Shown here in pieces: positions 1 through 8,474 of a DNA stretch of 64,000 nucleotides (the stretch's first letter is position 1; each line of letters opens with the position of its first letter). Source of the stretch: Peribacillus sp. ACCC06369 (GTDB taxonomy: Bacteria; Bacillota; Bacilli; Bacillales; DSM-1321). The notes under the pieces are model-generated. The model was not told where the DNA came from and ran no database searches. It saw only the letters and a list, made by a program, of their open reading frames with translations. A program made the position numbers and the translations under genes. The stretch spans positions 3,100,001 through 3,164,000 of the forward strand of contig NZ_JAUCEN010000002.1 in the NCBI RefSeq assembly GCF_030348945.1. Direction: 5' to 3'.

Positions 1-129
1 TCCTATAAAATTTAGCATGTACTGAGGATGTAAAATCATTCTTCGCCACTGCTGTTTCTTCAAAAACTAATTTTCACTTTTTCACCTTTCAAAATGCTAA
101 AGAAATCCGAATGAAAAATGGATGAAAAC

Positions 130-156
130 AGAAAGAACAGGTCATTTAACCTGTTC
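130..156 (-). terminator. Intrinsic terminator of the SCO gene
   Basis: Inverted repeat GAACAGGT / ACCTGTTC (135-142 and 149-156) overlaps the SCO stop codon and is followed on the minus strand by a short, weak T-rich tract. Confidence 0.6.
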
Positions 157-745
157 AATAATTCTGTAAAATTTTTATATGCTTAATAATTTCTTCAAAG
201 GGAATATCCTGCAGACCTGTATAATCCATAATGATCTTTCCTTCTTGATCAATTAGAAAAAAGCTGGTCCCATGAATCACTTGATCTTCTCTTTCTGGTT
301 TTTTGACGATTGTTTTAAAGTTATCCAATGCAAACTGCTCGATTTCTTCCTGACCATAACCGGTCAGAAAATGCCAATTTCCGTAATCCACATTAAATTG
401 GTCACCAAACTTTTTTAAAACATCAGGTTTGTCAATTTCCGGGTCCACAGAAAAGGAAACGAACTCTACATCCGATATACCCTCAGCCTTCAGTTGCTGC
501 TGCAATTTCGTCATATTGGAAGTCATGGGCAGACAGACCGTCTCGCAGCTTGTGAAAATAAAATCCGCTACCCAAACCTTACCTTTAAGATCGCTTTTTG
601 AGAAAGGCTTTCCCTCCTGATCAATGTAACTAAAATCTTCAAGGTCCCAATTCTTGGCATCAGGTACACCATTGGAACCGCATGCTGTCAACAGCAATAA
701 AATTGATGCCCCCATAGCTGCCATAAGCAAATGCAGCTTTCTCAT
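155..745 (-). CDS. SCO1/SenC-family copper-chaperone lipoprotein (YpmQ-like)
   Basis: Membrane-anchored thioredoxin-fold protein that helps build the CuA centre of cytochrome c oxidase in this family. The 196-residue product has a lipoprotein signal peptide ending in LTAC (Cys22), the SCO CxxxC motif (Cys67, Cys71 in TSCETVC) and the conserved His158 (HGTSFF), so all three expected copper/redox residues are present. Length fits the Bacillus SCO family. An AAGGACGGGG ribosome binding site precedes the ATG. Its position beside degV and ypmP matches the B. subtilis ypmP-ypmQ-degV neighbourhood, though here degV lies between SCO and ypmP. Confidence 0.93.
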   Translation of the reverse strand: MRKLHLLMAAMGASILLLLTACGSNGVPDAKNWDLEDFSYIDQEGKPFSKSDLKGKVWVADFIFTSCETVCLPMTSNMTKLQQQLKAEGISDVEFVSFSVDPEIDKPDVLKKFGDQFNVDYGNWHFLTGYGQEEIEQFALDNFKTIVKKPEREDQVIHGTSFFLIDQEGKIIMDYTGLQDIPFEEIIKHIKILQNY

Positions 746-896
746 CCCTACCCCGTCCTTTATGTATAAAATATTCTGTTACTTCATTTATTCTAACAGA
801 CCAATTGGTATGAGAACAGCAACACTTTCTACGAATTAAAGACAATTGTAAAAATGACAGACCTCTGCGGCTGCAATTTCATACACTTTATACATA

Positions 897-1742
897 TCAA
901 TCCCAATAATACATGATTGCCATGGCGCCTTCGCCTGTATGGGTACTGACAACGGCAGTGGTTGCATCTATCTTTATATCTTGATACCCTGTTAATTCTG
1001 CAATGGCCTGGCGGACTTTATCCGCAATTTCAAGTCCATTTGCATGTACAAAACCAATGCCTCTAATTTTTTTGCCTTGTGTATCTTCTTTGAATTTCTT
1101 GATGATGAACTTCACGACCTGTGACTGGCTCCTAGCTTTGGATACAGGATTCAGTACACCATCGTCCAAAAGTGCAATCGGCTTTATGTGCAGCAGTGAA
1201 CCGATAAATGCAGAAACTTTCCCAATCCTTCCACCTTTAACGAGGTTATCAAGTGTTTCAATGACAATGATTAAACTTGACTGCTTTTTAATATGTTCCA
1301 GTCGTTCGATTATCTCTGATACGGATTTCCCTTCCTTTGCCATCTTCGCTGCCTCGATCACCTGGAATGACATCGCTTTCGAAATGAATTTCGAGTCAAG
1401 AACGGTTACTTTCGCTTCAGACATACTGGCTGCGCTTTCCGCTGAGCGTACAGTACCGCTCATGCCACCTGTCATATGAATCGAAATAATCTCACTGCCG
1501 TCTTTTCCGAGTTCATTATATACCTCAACAAAGGTACCTGCGGCTGGTTGTGAGCTTTTTGGAAGTTCTTTTGACTGGTTCATCCTTTTCAAGAATTCTT
1601 CTTGTTCGATTTCAACCTTATCCAAAAAAGTCTCTCCATCTATAAAGATAGATAAAGGAACCATTGTAATGTCATAATATTCCAGTTCTTCCGGTGTCAT
1701 ATCTACTGTAGAATCTGTTACTATCTTTACTTTTTTCATCAT
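897..1742 (-). CDS. degV: DegV family fatty-acid-binding protein
   Basis: DegV (EDD-fold) protein of 281 residues. The family binds fatty acids and some members supply the fatty acid kinase FakA; no enzymatic activity is implied. The N-terminal VTDSTVDM motif, the SSQPAAG motif near residue 64 and SGTVRSAE near 95 are the typical lipid-binding signatures. Translation can start at either of two adjacent ATG codons after AGGGATG. A second DegV gene lies at 20,319-21,164, so the two may have different lipid preferences (inference). Confidence 0.92.
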   Translation of the reverse strand: MMKKVKIVTDSTVDMTPEELEYYDITMVPLSIFIDGETFLDKVEIEQEEFLKRMNQSKELPKSSQPAAGTFVEVYNELGKDGSEIISIHMTGGMSGTVRSAESAASMSEAKVTVLDSKFISKAMSFQVIEAAKMAKEGKSVSEIIERLEHIKKQSSLIIVIETLDNLVKGGRIGKVSAFIGSLLHIKPIALLDDGVLNPVSKARSQSQVVKFIIKKFKEDTQGKKIRGIGFVHANGLEIADKVRQAIAELTGYQDIKIDATTAVVSTHTGEGAMAIMYYWD

Positions 1743-1855
1743 TACACATCCCTAAATTAACATATCTATTGTATTATACCTATTCAAGGTACGCATTCAA
1801 ACCAAAGGTATCTTTTTTCAAGTGAAAGGATACTCATCTTTCGAAATGATTGCAC

Positions 1856-1963
1856 AAAAAAAAGACCGTCCCATGAGCTAACCTGAACACATGCCGTTTT
1901 ATTTCGGAATCGCACGGCATTCGTGGCATCTCTTTTATCGGAGATGTTAGCTATGGAACAGTC
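1856..1963 (-). ncRNA. Three-way-junction structured RNA ending as a terminator, 3' of ypmP
   Basis: On the minus strand an 18-bp helix (arms at 1946-1963 and 1864-1882, one bulge and two G-U pairs) encloses two smaller hairpins: ATCTC/GAGAT at 1929-1946 and ATGCCG/CGGCAT at 1891-1920. The outer helix is followed by a run of eight T residues. It is the transcription terminator of ypmP, but it is much larger than the other terminators here. It may be a processed 3' UTR RNA. No known RNA family was recognised. Confidence 0.5.
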
Positions 1964-1967
1964 CGCA

Positions 1968-2213
1968 TTAAGCATTATTGAGTAAGCTTCCAAAAAAAAT
2001 CTTGTTATAAACGGGCCATTTGAGTACGGATGCTAAATAATGCTTAAATGAGTAATTTTCTTTATGATCTTTATTAGCAAAAACTTTCTTTACAAATATT
2101 TCCAAACGCGCGGTCAACATAAAAAAATTCGGATCACTAGGCAATAAGACAGGTATTTCTGAAATTGTGACCTTATGTCCAAAACAATCTTTGAATTCCA
2201 AGCATTTGAACAT
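1968..2213 (-). CDS. ypmP: DUF2535 family protein (YpmP-like)
   Basis: Small 81-residue protein beginning MFKCLEFKDC, which resembles the short DUF2535/YpmP proteins of Bacillus. Function is unknown. An upstream in-frame ATG exists at 2231, but only the start at 2213 has a good ribosome binding site (TGAGGA, about 10 bases away), and the resulting length matches the B. subtilis homologue (about 83 residues). In B. subtilis ypmP lies next to ilvA and ypmQ; here it sits between degV and the tat genes. The large structured terminator follows directly. Confidence 0.72.
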   Translation of the reverse strand: MFKCLEFKDCFGHKVTISEIPVLLPSDPNFFMLTARLEIFVKKVFANKDHKENYSFKHYLASVLKWPVYNKIFFGSLLNNA

Positions 2214-2325
2214 CAAAATATCAATCCTCATTTTTAACCGATTGCTTACATTATACACAATAAATCAAAAAGTATAAATATTCAAATGTATAAAAAAATG
2301 GACAAATCACGCTCGACTTACATTA

Positions 2326-2359
2326 CAAAAAACCCATAATGGCAAAATGCCATCATGGG
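2326..2359 (-). terminator. Terminator of tatAC
   Basis: CCCATAATGGCA / TGCCATCATGGG stem (2333-2344 and 2348-2359) followed on the minus strand by six T residues, just past the tatC stop. Confidence 0.85.
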
Positions 2360-2366
2360 TCCCCTG

Positions 2367-3113
2367 TTATAAACCTTCCTCGTAGCTGCCTTCCCGCAAA
2401 CTTTCACGCTTCACCCTTCGTTTATAGACGACTTTAGATAATGAAATGCTGATTTCGTATAATAACAGCAGTGGAACCATTACCATAAAGTCGGACATAA
2501 AGTCAGGCGGCGTAATCGATATCGCAATGACAACCAGTACAAAGTATGCATACTTCCTTAACTTTTGAAGCACATAAGGATTAATTATACCAATGGAGGT
2601 CAAAAACATGGTAACGACCGGAAGCTCGAATAAAACGGCAAAAGGTATCGTCATATTAAATAGGAATGAAAAGTACTTATCCGCTGTAAAACTGGTTATG
2701 AACATCCCATCGCCCAATTCAATCAAAAATTGAAGAATGGTCGGGAAGATGACAAAATAACCAAAAGCAAGCCCTCCGATAAAAAGCAAGAAAAGTGCTG
2801 GAATATAGGCAAGGGTCGCTCTTACTTCATTTGGCATCAAGGCGGGTTTAACGAATAACCATATTTGCAGAGCAATTATCGGTATCGTTGCCGCAATGGC
2901 TACGACGCCTGAAAGCATAAAGTAAATCCAGATAATATCACTTGGTCCCAATACCATCAGGTCAAAATCGAGATCCTTCACGAACCAATTATAAATCTCT
3001 TCAACATAAATAAAACTGGCGATAAAAAAGATGAAAAAAGCAACAGCAGTAATGATGAGCCGTTTTCTCAATTCATCGAGATGATCGATGATATTTAATT
3101 CTTTATCTTCCAA
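2367..3113 (-). CDS. tatC: Twin-arginine translocase subunit TatC
   Basis: Polytopic membrane subunit that recognises twin-arginine signal peptides and, with TatA, exports folded proteins. The 248 residues contain about six hydrophobic segments and the typical N-terminal stretch ELNIIDHLDELRKRL (residues 4-18), the conserved cytoplasmic motif of TatC. A TTG start codon is used. It lies downstream of tatA, giving a TatA-TatC two-component system. A probable substrate within the window is the Tat-signal multicopper oxidase at 46,537, which has its own extra TatA at 49,145 but no second TatC here. Confidence 0.96.
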   Translation of the reverse strand: MEDKELNIIDHLDELRKRLIITAVAFFIFFIASFIYVEEIYNWFVKDLDFDLMVLGPSDIIWIYFMLSGVVAIAATIPIIALQIWLFVKPALMPNEVRATLAYIPALFLLFIGGLAFGYFVIFPTILQFLIELGDGMFITSFTADKYFSFLFNMTIPFAVLFELPVVTMFLTSIGIINPYVLQKLRKYAYFVLVVIAISITPPDFMSDFMVMVPLLLLYEISISLSKVVYKRRVKRESLREGSYEEGL

Positions 3114-3199
3114 AGTTGATCACGCCTTCATCTGAAAATCCGTATCTTTGTTCCAGCATAAAGGCGCAAGACGATTACATCTTACGCCCAGCATTTCAA

Positions 3200-3391
3200 T
3201 CATTCATGATTTTTTTGTTGTAATTTCTTATCTTCTTCATAATCACCTTTTGTTAAGTCACTCGTGGACTTTTTAAATTCACGAAGTGTCTGTCCAAAAG
3301 CACGGCCAATTTCTGGAAGTTTCTTCGGACCAAAGATAATTAATGCCAATATTAAGATGAGAATCAGACCAGGTACTCCAATGTTCGACAT
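3200..3391 (-). CDS. tatA: Twin-arginine translocase subunit TatA
   Basis: 63-residue TatA with the single N-terminal membrane helix (residues 5-20), the hinge [14 protein letters not shown] and an amphipathic helix, followed by a short charged tail. It oligomerises to form the Tat pore or membrane-weakening patch. AAAGGGG lies upstream of the ATG. Its first 35 residues are nearly identical to those of the second TatA at 49,145-49,396, from which it differs mainly in the tail. Confidence 0.95.
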   Translation of the reverse strand: MSNIGVPGLILILILALIIFGPKKLPEIGRAFGQTLREFKKSTSDLTKGDYEEDKKLQQKNHE

Positions 3392-3584
3392 GGATACATC
3401 CCCTTTGGTGTTGTAATTAGACCTACTACGATTATAATACCATTTCCAACCAATTGAAAGGGAACTGGCAATTCGTCATAGAATGGTAACAATTTTCGAC
3501 AGTATGGCCGTAACGACTGTGCCGGCAGAATAAAATGTAAAAACATAGGTATTATTCTATCCTAATTTAACATTTTGTCCATGA

Positions 3585-4853
3585 TTAAATCAATAAATGA
3601 AATAAATTACTGTCTTTATTGACCTCAACGAAAGAGAATCCTTTTTTGTTCATCCTTTGAATGAGCCCTTGATAATCATTTTTATCCTTTAGCTCTACAC
3701 CAACCAGGGCCGGCCCGCTTTCTTTATTGTTTTTCTTCGTATATTCAAATCGGCTTATATCGTCATTCGGTCCTAACACCTCATCAAGGAATTCCCTTAA
3801 AGCCCCAGCGCGTTGCGGGAAATTCACGATAAAATAATAAAGCAGTCCTTCATATAATAAGGATTTCTCCTTAATTTCCTGCATACGACCAATGTCGTTA
3901 TTCCCTCCACTGACCATGCAAACAACCGTTTTGCCTTTGATTTGTTCTTTGTACAAATCCAAAGCGGCTACAGAAATGGCCCCTGCCGGCTCAGCGACAA
4001 TTGCATGCTGATTATATAAATCGAGAATCGTCGTGCAGATCTGCCCTGAAGGAACGACAACGATATCTTCCAGGTTTTCCTTACAGAGCTGATATGTCAT
4101 CTGTCCTACACACTTGACAGCTGCTCCGTCAACAAATGTATCTATGCTTTCAAGTTCAGAAACTTTTCCTTCCTTGAAGGAGTATTCCATCGATGCAGCC
4201 CCAAGCGGCTCCACGCCAATGCATTTCGTTTTTGGTGAAACCGATTTGAAATAACTTGATACTCCGGCCATTAAACCGCCACCGCCGATAGCGGCAAATA
4301 CATAATCAATTCCATCTTCACAATCATTCAGGATTTCTACAGCCGTTGTTCCTTGCCCGGCGATTACCTTTTCATCGTCAAATGGATGGATAAAGGAACG
4401 CTCTTCTTTTTCACAGCATTCCATCGCCATGGCAAATGCATCATCGAATGTATCTCCGATTAGGATGATTTCCACATTATCCCGACCAAATAACTGAACT
4501 TGATCGACTTTTTGCCTTGGTGTTGTAGCAGGCATATAAATTTTCCCGTGGATTCCTAATTGACTGCAAGAAAAAGCAACTCCCTGTGCATGGTTACCTG
4601 CACTGGCACAAACGACTCCATTCTTCGTCTCTTCCTCGGTCAAGCTTTTCATTTTATAGTAAGCTCCTCTTAATTTAAAGGAACGTACATGTTGAAGGTC
4701 CTCGCGTTTTAAATATACATTACATTCATATTTTTCAGAGAGCCTCTGATTTTTTTGTAAAGGAGTATGTAAAACGATTTCTTTCAGTTCTCTGTAGGCA
4801 ATTAGAATATCTTCCAATTGAATCCCCCTATTCATGGATGCTGTCTGGTTCAT
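3585..4853 (-). CDS. ilvA: Threonine ammonia-lyase (threonine dehydratase), biosynthetic
   Basis: PLP enzyme that converts L-threonine to 2-oxobutanoate and ammonia, the first committed step of isoleucine synthesis. The 422-residue protein shows the PLP lysine motif RSFKLRGAYY near residue 58, the phosphate-binding GGGGLMAG loop near residue 190, and a single C-terminal ACT-like regulatory domain (YYFIVNFPQRAGALREFL), the short form found in Bacillus. Isoleucine feedback inhibition is expected for the family. A good sigma-A promoter lies just upstream (4888-4916). IlvD, at 14,506, acts later in the same pathway. Confidence 0.96.
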   Translation of the reverse strand: MNQTASMNRGIQLEDILIAYRELKEIVLHTPLQKNQRLSEKYECNVYLKREDLQHVRSFKLRGAYYKMKSLTEEETKNGVVCASAGNHAQGVAFSCSQLGIHGKIYMPATTPRQKVDQVQLFGRDNVEIILIGDTFDDAFAMAMECCEKEERSFIHPFDDEKVIAGQGTTAVEILNDCEDGIDYVFAAIGGGGLMAGVSSYFKSVSPKTKCIGVEPLGAASMEYSFKEGKVSELESIDTFVDGAAVKCVGQMTYQLCKENLEDIVVVPSGQICTTILDLYNQHAIVAEPAGAISVAALDLYKEQIKGKTVVCMVSGGNNDIGRMQEIKEKSLLYEGLLYYFIVNFPQRAGALREFLDEVLGPNDDISRFEYTKKNNKESGPALVGVELKDKNDYQGLIQRMNKKGFSFVEVNKDSNLFHLLI

Positions 4854-4887
4854 ATCAATCCCTCATTCCTTCCTAATCAATTCAATC

Positions 4888-4916
4888 ATTATAGCACTTT
4901 ACTGTTATTAATGTAA
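4888..4916 (-). promoter_or_regulatory. Predicted sigma-A promoter of ilvA
   Basis: On the minus strand a -35 element TTACAT (4911-4916) and a consensus -10 TATAAT (4888-4893) are separated by exactly 17 bases, about 35 bases upstream of the ilvA start. No T-box structure was seen in the short leader. Confidence 0.7.
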
Positions 4917-4957
4917 TTGATTTTTCTAAAAATTCTATCTTTTGTTCATTCCATACC

Positions 4958-4999
4958 AAAAAAAATCCGATTATGGTTATTTCCCCATAATCGGATTAG
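4958..4999 (-). terminator. Terminator of thyA-dfrA
   Basis: AATCCGATTATGG / CCATAATCGGATT stem followed on the minus strand by eight T residues, just past the dfrA stop codon. Confidence 0.9.
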
Positions 5000-5003
5000 T
5001 CAT

Positions 5004-5489
5004 TTATTTTTTTTGTAGAATAATAAAATCATGTGCATATCGATTTTTTTCATCGATGCTGCCTGGGTTTGAGGAAATTTTATCCCATTCATTTTCATCA
5101 ATCACGGGAAAGAAAGTATCACCTTCAAAGGTTTCATGAATTTCCGTTATATACAGGCGGTCGGTAACAGGAAGGATTTCCTTGAAGATTTCGGCTCCGC
5201 CAATCACGAAGACTTCCTCAACACTATTATCTGCAAACGTTTTGATTTGTGTAATATCATGTAATACTACGCAACCTTCCGCTTTAAAATCCTGATTTCG
5301 GGTAACGATGACATTTTCACGGCCAGGCAGTACCCTGCCGATTGATTCAAATGTTTTTCTGCCCATGACGATTGGATGCCCCATCGTCACCTTTTTAAAA
5401 TACTGCAAATCGGCCGGTAGATGCCATGGCAGTTTATTGTCTTTCCCGATCACACGATTTTGATCCATGGCCACTATCAACGATATCAT
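5004..5489 (-). CDS. dfrA: Dihydrofolate reductase
   Basis: 161-residue NADPH-dependent enzyme that regenerates tetrahydrofolate from the dihydrofolate made by thymidylate synthase. The family signature [14 protein letters not shown] is at residues 20-33, with GRKTFES near 43 and VIGGAEIF near 96, in the usual positions for a type I bacterial DHFR. Its ATG overlaps the thyA stop in an ATGA arrangement, so the two proteins are translationally coupled and act in one cycle. It is chromosomal and shows no sign of being a mobile trimethoprim-resistance type. Confidence 0.97.
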   Translation of the reverse strand: MISLIVAMDQNRVIGKDNKLPWHLPADLQYFKKVTMGHPIVMGRKTFESIGRVLPGRENVIVTRNQDFKAEGCVVLHDITQIKTFADNSVEEVFVIGGAEIFKEILPVTDRLYITEIHETFEGDTFFPVIDENEWDKISSNPGSIDEKNRYAHDFIILQKK

Positions 5490-6280
5490 ATGCTAACCTC
5501 TCCTTTTATATGGGGATGGGCTTCGTAATTTTCCAAAACGAAATCCTCGAAGCTAAAATCAAAGATATTTTTCACTTCCGGATTTATTTTCATGATTGGC
5601 AATGGTTTCGGTTCACGAGTCAACTGCAGTTCCACTTGTTCAAGGTGGTTAGAGTAGATGTGGACATCCCCAAAAGTATGTACAAATTCGCCAACTTCCA
5701 AATCACACACCTGCGCGATCATCATCGTTAGGAGCGCATACGAAGCAATATTAAAAGGAACACCTAAAAAGACGTCCGCTGAACGTTGATATAGCTGGCA
5801 CGAAAGCTTGCCATCAGCCACATAGAATTGAAAGAAAGCATGGCAAGGCGGCAATGCCATTTCGTCCAGTTCCCCAACATTCCAAGCACTCACTATCAGC
5901 CTTCTTGAATTGGGATTCGTTTTGATTTGTTCGATCAATTCACTGATCTGGTCGATTTGCCGTCCATCAGCCGCTCCCCAAGAACGCCATTGATGACCAT
6001 AAACCGGACCTAATTCTCCCTTTTCATCAGCCCATTCATTCCATATGCGTACGGAATTTTCCTGAAGGTAGCCAACATTTGTATCACCCTTCAAAAACCA
6101 TAATAGTTCATGGATAATCGCTTTTAAACTAACCTTTTTCGTTGTAAGGACAGGGAACCCATCTTTTAAATTAAATCTCATTTGATATCCGAATGTACTG
6201 ATCGTCCCTGTTCCCGTACGGTCACCTTTTTGAGTGCCATTCTCGAGTACATGCTTACATAAATCTAAATATTGCTTCAT
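5486..6280 (-). CDS. thyA: Thymidylate synthase (ThyA type)
   Basis: 264-residue folate-dependent enzyme methylating dUMP to dTMP. The catalytic cysteine motif [12 protein letters not shown] is near residue 146, followed by [25 protein letters not shown], the conserved substrate-binding block. The 264-residue length is that of the E. coli type (the B. subtilis ThyB class), not the longer phage-like ThyA of B. subtilis. It is the first gene of the thyA-dfrA pair. Confidence 0.97.
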   Translation of the reverse strand: MKQYLDLCKHVLENGTQKGDRTGTGTISTFGYQMRFNLKDGFPVLTTKKVSLKAIIHELLWFLKGDTNVGYLQENSVRIWNEWADEKGELGPVYGHQWRSWGAADGRQIDQISELIEQIKTNPNSRRLIVSAWNVGELDEMALPPCHAFFQFYVADGKLSCQLYQRSADVFLGVPFNIASYALLTMMIAQVCDLEVGEFVHTFGDVHIYSNHLEQVELQLTREPKPLPIMKINPEVKNIFDFSFEDFVLENYEAHPHIKGEVSI

Positions 6281-6337
6281 GATAAACCACCTTTTCTACT
6301 TTCATTCTCCTTATTTTAACGTATTATAGCCCAATGT

Positions 6338-7048
6338 TTAATCTAATTGTTTAATAAAATTATAAGTCTCGGGTGCTTTTTTTCTAAGTAATTGATTTTG
6401 TTCGAAGTTTACATAAAACATCGCAAACGTTTCTGCAAAGTATTCTTCAGGATAATTGGAAAAATACGACTGTCCAGGAAACAGTCCTCCCACTTCCTTG
6501 CCCCAAATCTTCAAATAATCCATGTCTTCACGGATACCATCATAAACTATATTATCAATGGAATGCCCTAGCTCATGCAGTTCCAAATTAATGGAGCCAT
6601 GCCCGTTACCCTTGTCACTTGCTCCGATTTTAACCAATACGGTATGAGATCCGCCCATCCCAGGTACATCATCCCAAGTTGTTTCTTTATTCAAATAACC
6701 ACGGGGGGATTTTCCCTTTAATTTAGCCGCAGATTGATTTTCTGTTAAATTACCATTAAATAGTTTGACCCTCACACCTCTGTCAGCAGTCTTCACTAAA
6801 AGGGAATGCGGCAGTTTGTCAATGGTTCCAACAATTTTCAGTGCTTCCTTTTCATTGTATTCCCCTTCTGGAAATAAAAATATTCTTTGTAATTCTTTAT
6901 TATCATTAAAAATATCTGCTTGACTTAAAAGGTTATCTTTGGGCAAATTCCGCCATTTTACCCCTTCATCCTTTGCTAGGGAATAGGAGAGCATCGAGAG
7001 GAAAAAGGCAAATAATGCAAGAACGGTTAACCATTTTTTACTTTTCAC
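6338..7048 (-). CDS. Secreted lethal-factor-like zinc metalloprotease (ATLF / Pro-Pro endopeptidase type)
   Basis: 236-residue exported protein with an N-terminal signal peptide (WLTVLALFAFFLSMLSYSLA). The zinc-binding HELGHSID motif lies near residue 160 and a downstream EEYFAETFAMFY segment, near residue 203, supplies the third ligand. This layout is that of the anthrax lethal factor C-terminal domain family (M34), which includes the small secreted Pro-Pro endopeptidases. Start: an in-frame TTG at 7066 is possible, but AAAGGAG stands 8 bases before the GTG at 7048. No S-layer or toxin genes lie nearby, so its substrate is unknown. Confidence 0.8.
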   Translation of the reverse strand: MKSKKWLTVLALFAFFLSMLSYSLAKDEGVKWRNLPKDNLLSQADIFNDNKELQRIFLFPEGEYNEKEALKIVGTIDKLPHSLLVKTADRGVRVKLFNGNLTENQSAAKLKGKSPRGYLNKETTWDDVPGMGGSHTVLVKIGASDKGNGHGSINLELHELGHSIDNIVYDGIREDMDYLKIWGKEVGGLFPGQSYFSNYPEEYFAETFAMFYVNFEQNQLLRKKAPETYNFIKQLD

Positions 7049-7270
7049 AATCTTCTCTCCTTTCAATCATTTCTCATTATCGTCAAGAAATATATGTATT
7101 TTTAAATCTATAAATCTTCAACACTATTATATTAGTATAACATATTGATTTAATGTAAAAACTCTATGTTTTTTTGGTAATTTTGGTTCCAGCCCTTCCT
7201 TAAAAGAACCATTGTTCCGCTCTTTTCATATATCAACAGTATATAATCGTAAAAGGTTTAAGGTGATTGC

Positions 7271-7513
7271 ATGGAAACCAATAATAAAAACGCCAGCTTG
7301 AATGAGCACCGTGAACTTGCTGAAGAAGTCCTTGATATTTACAGTTTAAAAGTGTTCATCATTCTCGACCTTTTTTTGTTCTCCATTTTCTTTGGCATAT
7401 TGCTGCATCCGTTACTCCCTTCTCTCTGGCTTAACATTTTATTGCCTTTGATTTTCTTCACTACATTTACCGCCCTTCTTCAATTACTTGATATTCTCCA
7501 AAAAAAAAGCTGA
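7271..7513 (+). CDS. Small two-helix membrane protein, unknown function
   Basis: 80-residue protein with a charged N-terminus (METNNKNASLNEHRELAEE) and two hydrophobic segments (about residues 28-47 and 52-72), ending in KKS. AAGGTG stands 7 bases before the ATG and a TATAAT hexamer lies about 30 bases upstream. The stop codon falls inside a hairpin (7498-7532). No family was recognised. Two-helix topology with an acidic cytoplasmic head is all that can be said. Confidence 0.6.
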   Translation: METNNKNASLNEHRELAEEVLDIYSLKVFIILDLFLFSIFFGILLHPLLPSLWLNILLPLIFFTTFTALLQLLDILQKKS

Positions 7514-7532
7514 CATCATATTTGATGTCAGC
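7498..7532 (-). terminator. Orphan minus-strand terminator
   Basis: GCTGACATCA / TGATGTCAGC stem (7509-7518 and 7523-7532) followed on the minus strand by nine T residues. No minus-strand gene ends just before it; the nearest one at 7947 has its own terminator. Its arm matches the terminator at 9252. Confidence 0.7.
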
Positions 7533-7610
7533 ACAGACTGTATGCATCTCGATGAAAATCGAGTTTGCCTACAGTTTTTTTTATGGGTGTACAATTTAGA
7601 CGTTGAATTC

Positions 7611-7732
7611 CGCTCAAGGCACTCGCTTTCCGCGGGCGGTCCGGGAGCCTCCTCGGCGCCTTTGCGCCTGCGGGGTCTCTCCTGGACGCGCTTTTCCCGC
7701 AGGAGTCTCGCACCTTCCGCTCCAATCAACTT
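7611..7732. repeat. GC-rich dispersed repeat, copy 1
   Basis: About 120 bases of very GC-rich, self-complementary sequence inside AT-rich DNA, starting CACTCGCTTTCCGCGGGCGG and ending TCGCACCTTCCGCTCC. Inner arms (GCGGGCGGTCC with GGACGCGC...CCCGC) can fold on themselves. Similar repeats are common between genes in Bacillaceae genomes. A partial inverted copy is at 8841-8876. Open frames inside it on both strands are artefacts of its composition. Confidence 0.7.
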
Positions 7733-7903
7733 TGTTTTAACTTTTAGATAGAACTCTTTTGTCTACTAACTGAAGCACCGTTCTTCAAACTGTGCTCTTC
7801 CTCATATTTATCTTTATTAACTAATTGTACTAAAGCTCACCGTTAGTTATATAAACATCCATTAATTTTTCGAACGATTTTCAGTAAAAAGTGTAATTGA
7901 AAA

Positions 7904-7938
7904 GGTAAAAATCTTTCCCTACTAAAAAAGGGAAAGAT
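7904..7938 (-). terminator. Terminator of the RibD-like gene
   Basis: ATCTTTCCCT / AGGGAAAGAT stem (7911-7920 and 7929-7938) followed on the minus strand by a T-rich tract. Confidence 0.85.
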
Positions 7939-7946
7939 GATGAAAA

Positions 7947-8474
7947 TTATTTTTTTATATAATGAAGCATAGCAAGTTGACCTAATTTTTCCACTTTGGT
8001 TAATGTGTATTTTAGGGTAATATCATCTCCGATATAAAGGGAGATTCCTTTCCCCAAAATAATGGGTGCAATGGCTAGTTGGAATTCATCAATTAAATTT
8101 TCTTTAAAAAATTCACGAGCTAAGTTTCCTCCACCAATTAACCATATATCTTTACCAGGCTTTTGTTTTACATTTTTAATGAAAGTTTTGACATCTTCAT
8201 CAATAAATGAAGCATATTCATCTGATCCACTAACAGATTTAGAAAATACATAATTTTTATAATCACAATAAGGATAATCCATATCAAATCCACGAATGAC
8301 ATCATAAGTTCCTTTTCCCATAACAACAGTGTCAATTCTTTCCAGAATTGAATTGTAGCCAGAATCTCCTTCTACTTCTGTTGATTCTAACCACTCTAAT
8401 GTACCATCATCATTTGCAATATAGCCATCAATTGAAGTACCAATGTATAAAATAATGTTACGCTGTTTTTCCAT
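7947..8474 (-). CDS. Dihydrofolate reductase family protein (RibD C-terminal domain)
   Basis: 175-residue protein of the RibD C-terminal/DHFR-like fold, with the N-terminal YIGTSIDGYIA motif, VVMGKGTYD near residue 60 and IWLIGGGNLAREF near residue 120. Stand-alone members of this family are NADPH-binding reductases of mostly unknown substrate and are not housekeeping DHFR. Start: a strong GGAGGGGG lies 9-12 bases upstream of an in-frame TTG (8477) and ATG (8474); the ATG is chosen. It sits between two GC-rich repeat copies and may have arrived with that segment (inference). Confidence 0.85.
   Translation of the reverse strand: MEKQRNIILYIGTSIDGYIANDDGTLEWLESTEVEGDSGYNSILERIDTVVMGKGTYDVIRGFDMDYPYCDYKNYVFSKSVSGSDEYASFIDEDVKTFIKNVKQKPGKDIWLIGGGNLAREFFKENLIDEFQLAIAPIILGKGISLYIGDDITLKYTLTKVEKLGQLAMLHYIKK

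Noticed and set aside
7484..7751. Overlapping open frames on both strands in the GC-rich segment
   Set aside because: They come from the low stop-codon density of the dispersed repeat; no ribosome binding sites or family sequence.
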